NCBI GenBank assembly: GCA_028554645.1
Contig: JAQOOI010000018.1
Location: 930,001 to 994,000 of the forward strand
Direction: 5' to 3'
From: Omphalotus guepiniiformis
Taxonomy: Eukaryota > Basidiomycota > Agaricomycetes > Agaricales > Omphalotaceae
DNA length: 64,000 nt
Of this stretch, positions 57,448-64,000 are shown in pieces. A program made the position numbers and the translations under genes. The notes beneath the pieces are model-generated. The model saw only the letters and a program-made list of their open reading frames with translations, did no database searches and had not been told where the DNA came from. Each line of letters opens with the position of its first letter. The first letter of the stretch is position 1.

Positions 57448-59968
57448 ATGGCAAGATACAACCAGACGCGATTTGTTGAGGAGCTACTAGAGCGAAATAA
57501 ATCGCAACCGCCTTCGTTCTCCGTTCATTTGTACCCGGAGTATTGGACGTTGAATGGAGGTTCCAAATTCTTGTACAATAATCAGATTGCGGTGTGCAGC
57601 ATCCCTTTTGAAAGCGGAAGCCCTACTCAAGTTTATGAATTAGTCCTTGCTTGATGATATTCGTGCATACCGGATACCGGTTGATTTCCTAGAGCTATTC
57701 GATAGAGCAGGGATTCGATACTATGACGGTACGCCACTCAGTAATATGTGTCGCAGGACTGCGCTTGACATATTTCCTTTAGGCTGTATGATTGTAGAGC
57801 TGCTGGACTACCGCCCTCAGAAGTCTAGTGATCCTGTTCTTGAAGATCCAGAACGAACGCGGACTGTCTTGCATCCCAATTCCGAGTCACTATGGGCTGA
57901 TTTATGTCTAATGAATGCGAAATATGGAGGAAAGTGGACGGACACGGATGCCTTGGAAGTCGAATCACGTATTCTGGTAAATTAAGCTATTCTTTCCTCG
58001 TGTCCGTACCTGACATGTTCTACAGCTCTCGACGAGTGCTCCGTTATGCCTTGACCCTAATCCACATCTCACTCGGATTGTGAACAATGTTATCCGCGTG
58101 TCGACCCCCACCGTGCCCATGTCCTTGAAACGGAAGGCGACTACATTAGATCCCGAGGAGGATGAGACTGAACGAGCACGACGGCTCAAGATTATGCAGT
58201 TCATGAATCCTCGACTCAACCGTGCACACACACCAAATTATGATAAAATTTATTCCATGTATACCCTGACTAATTCGACGACGTCGATAGTTATCGAATA
58301 TTAGATGTCAAGAAGAAGTATGAGGAGGACAAAAAGAAAGCACCTCCCCAAGCTACAGCTCCGCCTCAAGGTACACCTGCGCGTGCAACATCTCATACAC
58401 CAGTCCCAGCGCCTCAGGCGCCAGCCTTTGCCGCATCAGCCCATTCATCCAATAACCCGTCTCCAGCGCCTCCCCTTGCATCTACTCCATACAATCAAGC
58501 ACATTCTCCAGCGAGCTCAGAAGACAACAAGAGAAAACTAAAACCTATGGCTCCCGCAGATACCCAGCCAGTAACATTTGTTGTAAACAGAACAAACGGC
58601 TCGCAGACTCCTGTCTCTGTGCCTGCTAAGCAGTTCAATCAAAATCCCAACCAAAATTCCAACCTCCACCACTCACCCTCTCCACAACCGCATATATATC
58701 CCAACCCTCAAGCCGCTATTGAGGCATCAAAGCGAACGCCTACACCTGCTCAACAGTATTCGCACTCCCCTCGAGCTCCTCCGATACAATTACATCCGTC
58801 CACTCAATCCAATCAACACAGCGCTACTCCCCAACAAAACGTTCAGCAGCTTCAACAATCTCCACGGCCGTCACAGCCATCACAGCTCCAACTCCCCTCA
58901 CAAGCACAAACTCCAGAGTCCCAGATGCAGCAGCAGCCTCAGCAGCCCTCTCAGCACAACCAAGCCGCGGTCCAAGGAGTACGTCCTACCGCTACACCTG
59001 TACCCACCTTTCAACCTCCTGCTGCAAACTTTCTTCGGCCACCTCCGAGTGGTCGCAACATGCCAGCGAATGCGACCAATCCCATGCAGGTGCAACAACA
59101 ACAGCAGATGCTCTACCAACAGCAGCAAGCTCATCTGATAATGCAGCAGCAACAGCAGCGATACGCTCAACAACAAGCTCAACAACAAGCTCAGCAGAAT
59201 GGACGTTCAACACCTCACCAAATGTCACCCGCCGCGAATCCCAATGCCGCTGCCGCTGCTGTTGGTGTCGGCCGAGGCAGTCCAATGGTCAGTAACGCGC
59301 GCTTAGCGTCGCGATCACCGATGCCGCAGAATATGAACGGAAACGTCAACTCTCCGAGACCACCGATGGTAGCCTCTCCCCGTATCATGCCGCAGGCTGG
59401 TACACACTTCATGCCTACTGGGTACAATGCACAGTTTCGTGCCATGGTGCATCCAGGAACGCAAGCGACACATAATCAGCAGGCTGCTGCTGTGCAGGCA
59501 CATGCCGCACAAGCACAAGCACAAGCACAAGCCCAGGCTCAGGCTCAGGCTCAGGCCCAAGCACGCGCAGCTGCATCGGCCTCTCCAGCTCCTGTCGGAA
59601 ATACCGGAGATGGACAAGGGGGTCAGAATGTGCAAGCTTCAGCGCAGGTCATGCAGAATCAGCAACAGCAGCACATGCAACGACCTCAGCCGTCTCAGAC
59701 CCCTCAGGTTCAGCTTTCTCAACAGCAGCAACAGGCTATAGCCCAGGCTCATGCTGGTGGACAGCAGCCGTATCAAATGTTTGCTGCTTATGGGCATCAT
59801 GGTAGAATCCCGCCGGCATATTGGTCTGCCAATGCTCTCGGAGTGGGAAGAGGCGTTCCTGTTCATACACAGCAGGGAATGTTGATGCAACAGCAGCAGC
59901 AGCTCATGCAAGCTCAACAGCAATTGATGGGCAAGGCTGCTGTTCCCGGTAGTATGCAGGGTCGATGA
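57448..59968 (+). CDS. SPT20: SAGA complex subunit Spt20
   Basis: Structural subunit of the SAGA transcription coactivator in the nucleus. Start 57448: MARYNQTRFVEELLERNKSQ. The Spt20 domain reads FSVHLYPEYWTLNGGSKFLY, SLLDDIRAYRIPVDFLELFD, RAGIRYYDG|CMIVELLDYR, RTRTVLHPNSESLWADLCLM. After splicing it continues LSTSAPLCLDPNPHLTRIVN, RARRLKIMQFMNPRLN and IYSIYRILDVKKKYEEDKKK. From about 58340 a single exon encodes ~540 residues of Pro/Gln/Ala-rich low complexity with long Gln runs and an (QA)n block, typical of fungal Spt20. Four introns. The stop codon region (59948..59999) is a perfect 26 bp tandem duplication. Confidence 0.92.
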
Positions 59969-59999
59969 AGTTGGGTAGTATGCAGGGTCGATGAAGTTG
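59948..59999. repeat. 26 bp tandem duplication over the SPT20 stop codon
   Basis: The unit beginning GGTAGTATGCAGGGTCGATG and ending AAGTTG occurs twice head to tail. The first copy contains the SPT20 stop (TGA 59966..59968). The second adds a duplicate of the last codons in the 3' UTR. Confidence 0.9.
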
Positions 60000-61821
60000 C
60001 TCGCTTTCCTAAATCTTATCTCGCTGGTGTGCGTTGTATTACTTGCAGATACCTTAAACTGTAGTATTTATGTCGATGTAAGTATTGTACACTAATTACC
60101 TTATAGGTACTTGATACGGTAAAATACCCTAGGACCGATAGCTCTCACTGTACATGCTTGCATGTATCAGAATGATATCTGATGGTTATCGACCAGGATG
60201 TATGACTTGACTTTATCAGACGCTGTGTTCAATTGACATTGTCTAGGTTCGAAGGCTGGCAGATCGTGTGTCCGTAATAATAGGCTCTCCTTTAAACAAT
60301 CAACATACAGTAGACATGAGGCAGGTCATTTTGTAAGTCCAAATGATAGCGACTCCTTCCCGCGAATGTTTTGATGACTATAAACTGACAAGAACCACCA
60401 ATTTCATACAGATATCAACTAAAAGGGTCTTCTTCGGCATAAGGGTGGCGTAACTTCTATATACTTACTGGGTTGCATGGAACTGTTAATGATGGTTTGC
60501 GATACCGCGGCATGAGGCGGCTTGTGAAGCAGTTTCTATTTATTGAACCCCCAGTCACGGTGCGTCTATGTATTGCAAATTTTTGGTGACTTTGCTATTT
60601 TCTCTGCAGGAGACTTCTATAATGGGAGGCTCGTAGTTAAAGCTTTGGTCTGATGTACCATTACGGCCAAGGTCCCAACGGAGTCATAAACGAGCCTGTT
60701 CATGGTTCATGGCAGGTGTATGATGGAGTCTGACGGTTTTCAGTTGGTTTTCAGTTATATTCTTGGGGCACAAGCTATGTATACCAGCTGCTATTATGAC
60801 ATTATCGGCCTGCAGGCTGCATACTTTGAATCCTGACAGGTGCCAGTGTTGTAAGTACCAACGGCAGCTCTTGTCGTACTTATTATTACTAGGCAGCCAC
60901 GGTGGATGGGATACTAATTGCCAGCAATGTCAGTAATTGATTGACTTGAACTTGAATCGTGCGGAAGAGACTTGGCTCGAGCTAGTGGATGTCACCATCG
61001 CCAGTTACAGTTTCTCCAAAAGGCGTAATGTAATATAAGAAAGTTCTTTCCACCAATCGAGAGCGATCGAGAGCGACAAACTCAACGTACATATATCATC
61101 CACCGTGATCCCGGACTCGGAAACCGTGACTTCAGAACATAACCGGACTTGCCCTGTGATGACAAGAACTTCAGTTAGAAGCAAGAACATACATACAAAT
61201 CCACCACATTTCCGCTGCCAGTAATTCAAGTTGATCGATCGGAATCCGTGAAAGCTAGAAGGATTCATGTCGTAAGGAATAAAATGCAAAATTAGGAGAA
61301 CGTCCGTATGTCAGTACATATGTCGCGGTTTACGATATCGGCATTCTCGTAGAGCCTGAGCTAGGTGCCTACTTGCGAGACTAGTGGATGCATTATTCAA
61401 AATCACGCAACCCACAATAGGCAAATCTAAACCAATATCGACAGGTATTATTAGCCCAATAATACAAGAGCATACCAGCTAGGGGAAAGAGGGACGGTAA
61501 AATCGGAAAACAGATGTTTACTGTATGATATGGTAAAAAAAATTGCAAAATGCCAACTTGTAATATAATGTACCTACAGAATAAGGGTTGGAAACACAAA
61601 CGAGTGATAGCATGGAGGATAGCGTACGCAAAAAAAGAAAAGAAAGAAAAGAAAGGAATAAAACCAAAGAAGAAATAAAACCCCTTCCCAGTAATAACGT
61701 ATATCATAGACACAGACCACGAAATGGAGCAAAAACAAAATATGAAGAAAATGAGTGTAAGTACAAAGACAAGAATGCCGAATACCTAAGTCAGTTTGAA
61801 AGAAGAAGAAGAGGGAATATG
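59969..61821. other. Convergent 3' intergenic
   Basis: 1.85 kb between the SPT20 and GATA-factor stop codons. No coding frame with recognised motifs and no tRNA-like structure seen. A purine-rich AAAAGAAA stretch near 61630 is the only notable composition. Confidence 0.5.
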
Positions 61822-64000
61822 TCATTCCCTTCGATAGTCCCCTATCTCACTCCTTCCAACGGATGTGCCGGATGCATAATCGTCCTCGGCTTCATCATCA
61901 TCGCTGTCTCCAGGATCGGAGTCATCAGCACCTTGAGAAGCGCTTCCACCGTGTCCGTTCCCTTGGGCAGATACTTTTCCAGCCGCCCGCGCACGCTCCC
62001 GGTCCCGCTTTTTAATCTGTGAAAATTTAAGTTTTCGTGAATCAAACTAGAACAACGGAAGCGAGAATGATGTGGGTCCGCTTACTAGTTTCGCATAAAC
62101 AAGGCCACAAGCATTACAGAGTGTCCGTGGACCTACATGATTGGGATAAGAAGTGAGTTTATAATATCAAGAGAAAAACATAAGACATCAGTCATCAGTG
62201 CTAGCCCAGCAAAGCGAGCAAGCGACGTGCGTACGGCACATATGCCGAGATGTAGCAAGCATGTGCGGAATGTTTGACGGGGGGGAAGAAGGTGTAATAG
62301 ATGGCTCAGTGACAAGACGATACATACCCATTGGTCCCCGACGCCATTCGGGTGTGGAAGTGGCGTTACACCCGAGACACGTCTGCCCGTCCTGCGTGGG
62401 TGCAGAATGCGTCTGTGATTGTATAGGCGTGTGACCCTGCAATGACTGCGATTCTTCGTTTTTCTAAACAGAGCAAAATTCAACAAAAAAAAACATGAGG
62501 TAAGTGTCTCGTGTCTCGGGGGCGGGAAGATCAAGAAGCCAAAGAGGTCAGAAAGGAAAGGACGAGAAGTTCCCTCCCCCCCTCTCCCAAGTACATTGGG
62601 GGGTTAGTCGGGTGGGAAAAGAAGAAAAAAACGGAATTGCGCGAGCGAGATTGAGAAGTGAAGAAGGTGGAAAAAGATGATTAGGATGCATGTTCTCGAA
62701 ACAATTCAATTCTCAGAAGATGAAACCCGCAGACGGATGATGTCAAGATAAGAATGATAGATGAAGAATGTATGGAGGGGCGGCGATAGTAGGACAGAAA
62801 AGGGAAGTCCGACACCCACACCCACAATATACAACTAATAAAAAAATTCAACCAGAAAGAGCACCACGAAAGAATCGGAGACCTCGAGAGCACTGGGAGG
62901 GACAAAGGGGGAAAAAAATTCACGCACAGGACGTTTGACCGACATTGATGAATTCTGCAATGACGGTGAGGCACCATTAGCTTGTGAGCGTGGGCTCTGA
63001 TGTTGTTTGATTTGCTCGGCCTCCCTTTGTTTGGGAGAAGAGCGAGCATAACCTTGCGAGGCCGTTACGGGCGTCACCTGCTGATTCTGATGTTGAAGGG
63101 GTGGGGCAGTAGGATGTGAAATTCCCGCTGCAGAATCCAACATTTGAGCTGCATACGTGGCGAAATGCATCATCTGTTCCAGCATGTCGGGATGTGGTGG
63201 CCCACGAAGAGTTTGGAGGCTATCCCGAACAGAGGATTCGATAAACTTGACGTGTTTCCCTAGCTGTCCCAGGCCGCAATAACTTAGCCTTTTGCAGCAG
63301 AAAGAAATTAACGCAGATAGACAGCTTACCTGATTAAAGTCGAGCGCGACGGCGTTCGGTGAAGACGGCTGAGAGGCTGTGTAACTAGTCGGAGAGTCAT
63401 CTTCTCTACGCCTAGTACTTCTCATCGACGTGCCATTTAATGGTGGTGGCGGAGGGTGTGAATGTTGTGTATGCACAGATGAACGGTCATCGTAACCTCT
63501 CGTCGAACTATCACTCGTAGATAAGGCAGGCGACGTGTCTGGCCGTCCTGGGCCCGATTCATACAAATTTTCTGATGGCGCAGAATGTGAAGAGGGCGGA
63601 GGATGCGATTGGGGAGGAGGCTGGTGCTGATGCTGGTGCTGATGGTGATTTACATGGTTAGGATATGTGCTATGGCTGTATTGGGGTGGGGGAGGCCAAT
63701 TTTCGTTCGACCATTGTTGCTGCGATTGTGGAGGGCTCTGTTGAGGCGGCGGCGGCGCTGAAGCAGGCGCAGGGGGTGCATGTGTTATGTAATGCCCTTG
63801 AGAAGAGTATTGGGTCGGTGTGGGAGGATAAGGTGATGGGGCAGATGGGGGAGGGTATTGGGGCTGATGTGGCGAATGTGGTGGGGGCTGGGAAGAGATA
63901 GAAGAGCTAGAACGCATAGGTCGAACAGAGGGAGGTGGCTGGGGTAACGGAGAGTTGTCATAGTTGGAATGTGGATGGGGATTCGGGTAGGAATAGTCAT
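61822..64000 (-). CDS. GATA zinc-finger transcription factor (NsdD-like), 5' end outside window
   Basis: Nuclear DNA-binding regulator. The visible N-terminal half (coding is open to 64000) is Pro/Gln/Ser/His-rich: PPPPQQSPPQSQQQW, NHHQHQHQHQPPPQS. A conserved helical block follows: LGQLGKHVKFIESSVRDSLQ then TLRGPPHPDMLEQMM. One GATA finger near the end is split by an intron: TCLGCNATSTPEWRRGPMG|, then PRTLCNACGLVYAKL|IKKRDRERA, with C-x2-C-x18-C-x2-C spacing. The acidic tail DDSDPGDSDDDEAEDD ends at 61822. The single C-terminal finger with YAKLIKKR and no visible PAS domain suggests the NsdD group rather than WC-2. The part beyond the window could change this. Confidence 0.85.

Noticed and set aside
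58898..59285. Long Leu-rich open frames on the minus strand
   Set aside because: They are shadows of the CAG/CAA-rich Gln tract of SPT20 and carry no motif.
61822..64000. Calling the GATA factor white collar 2, partner of the WC-1 at the left end
   Set aside because: No PAS domain is visible in the ~500 residues upstream of the finger; the finger context (YAKLIKKR) fits NsdD-like factors better.
1..64000. CRISPR arrays, bacterial operons or prophage
   Set aside because: Nothing of the kind; the gene structures are eukaryotic throughout.

Overview
The window is nuclear DNA of a filamentous basidiomycete, most likely a mushroom-forming Agaricomycete. Its genes carry many 45-100 bp GT-AG introns. 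The gene set is fungal: a LOV-type white collar photoreceptor, an NsdD-like GATA factor, App1, Rcf1, Zim17, Sec72, Spt20, arrays of F-box genes and a Tad-like LINE. All gene models were assembled by eye from open frames and splice signals, so exon edges given to the base are inferences. I cannot name the species.

Layout, left to right. 1-11.6 kb: white collar 1 (minus, C-terminus cut by the window edge), ribosomal protein uL16/RPL10 (minus), tRNA 2'-phosphotransferase copy A (plus), a GH47 alpha-mannosidase (minus) divergent from Rcf1 (plus), then a second tRNA 2'-phosphotransferase (copy B, minus) whose N-terminus looks like a mitochondrial presequence. 13-27 kb: an intron-rich oligopeptide transporter, a Nudix hydrolase, App1 phosphatidate phosphatase divergent from Rpf2, an F-box protein divergent from Zim17, and monothiol glutaredoxin Grx5. 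27-30 kb: two tandem HSD10-like short-chain dehydrogenases.

31-39 kb is a recently shuffled array of four related F-box genes. One is frameshifted, three tandem ~124 bp repeats follow a gene remnant, and promoter segments are swapped between copies. 39.4-40.3 kb holds a heavily decayed class III sirtuin. Sec72 (minus) is divergent from a P-loop NTPase with a nuclease-like C-terminal domain, of the Crinkler/CR-effector type. 46.1-51.1 kb is a 5'-truncated non-LTR retrotransposon flanked by a 13-15 bp target-site duplication.

51.4-54 kb encodes two secreted proteins, one built from many tiny phase-0 exons. The right end returns to housekeeping genes: HGH1 (minus) divergent from the SAGA subunit Spt20 (plus), then a GATA zinc-finger factor (minus) whose 5' end lies outside the window.

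The genes do not form one pathway. Conserved housekeeping genes, often in head-to-head pairs with 130-250 bp between start codons, flank a dynamic accessory block (about 31-55 kb). That block contains the gene-family expansion, pseudogenes, conflict-type NTPase, retrotransposon and secreted proteins.
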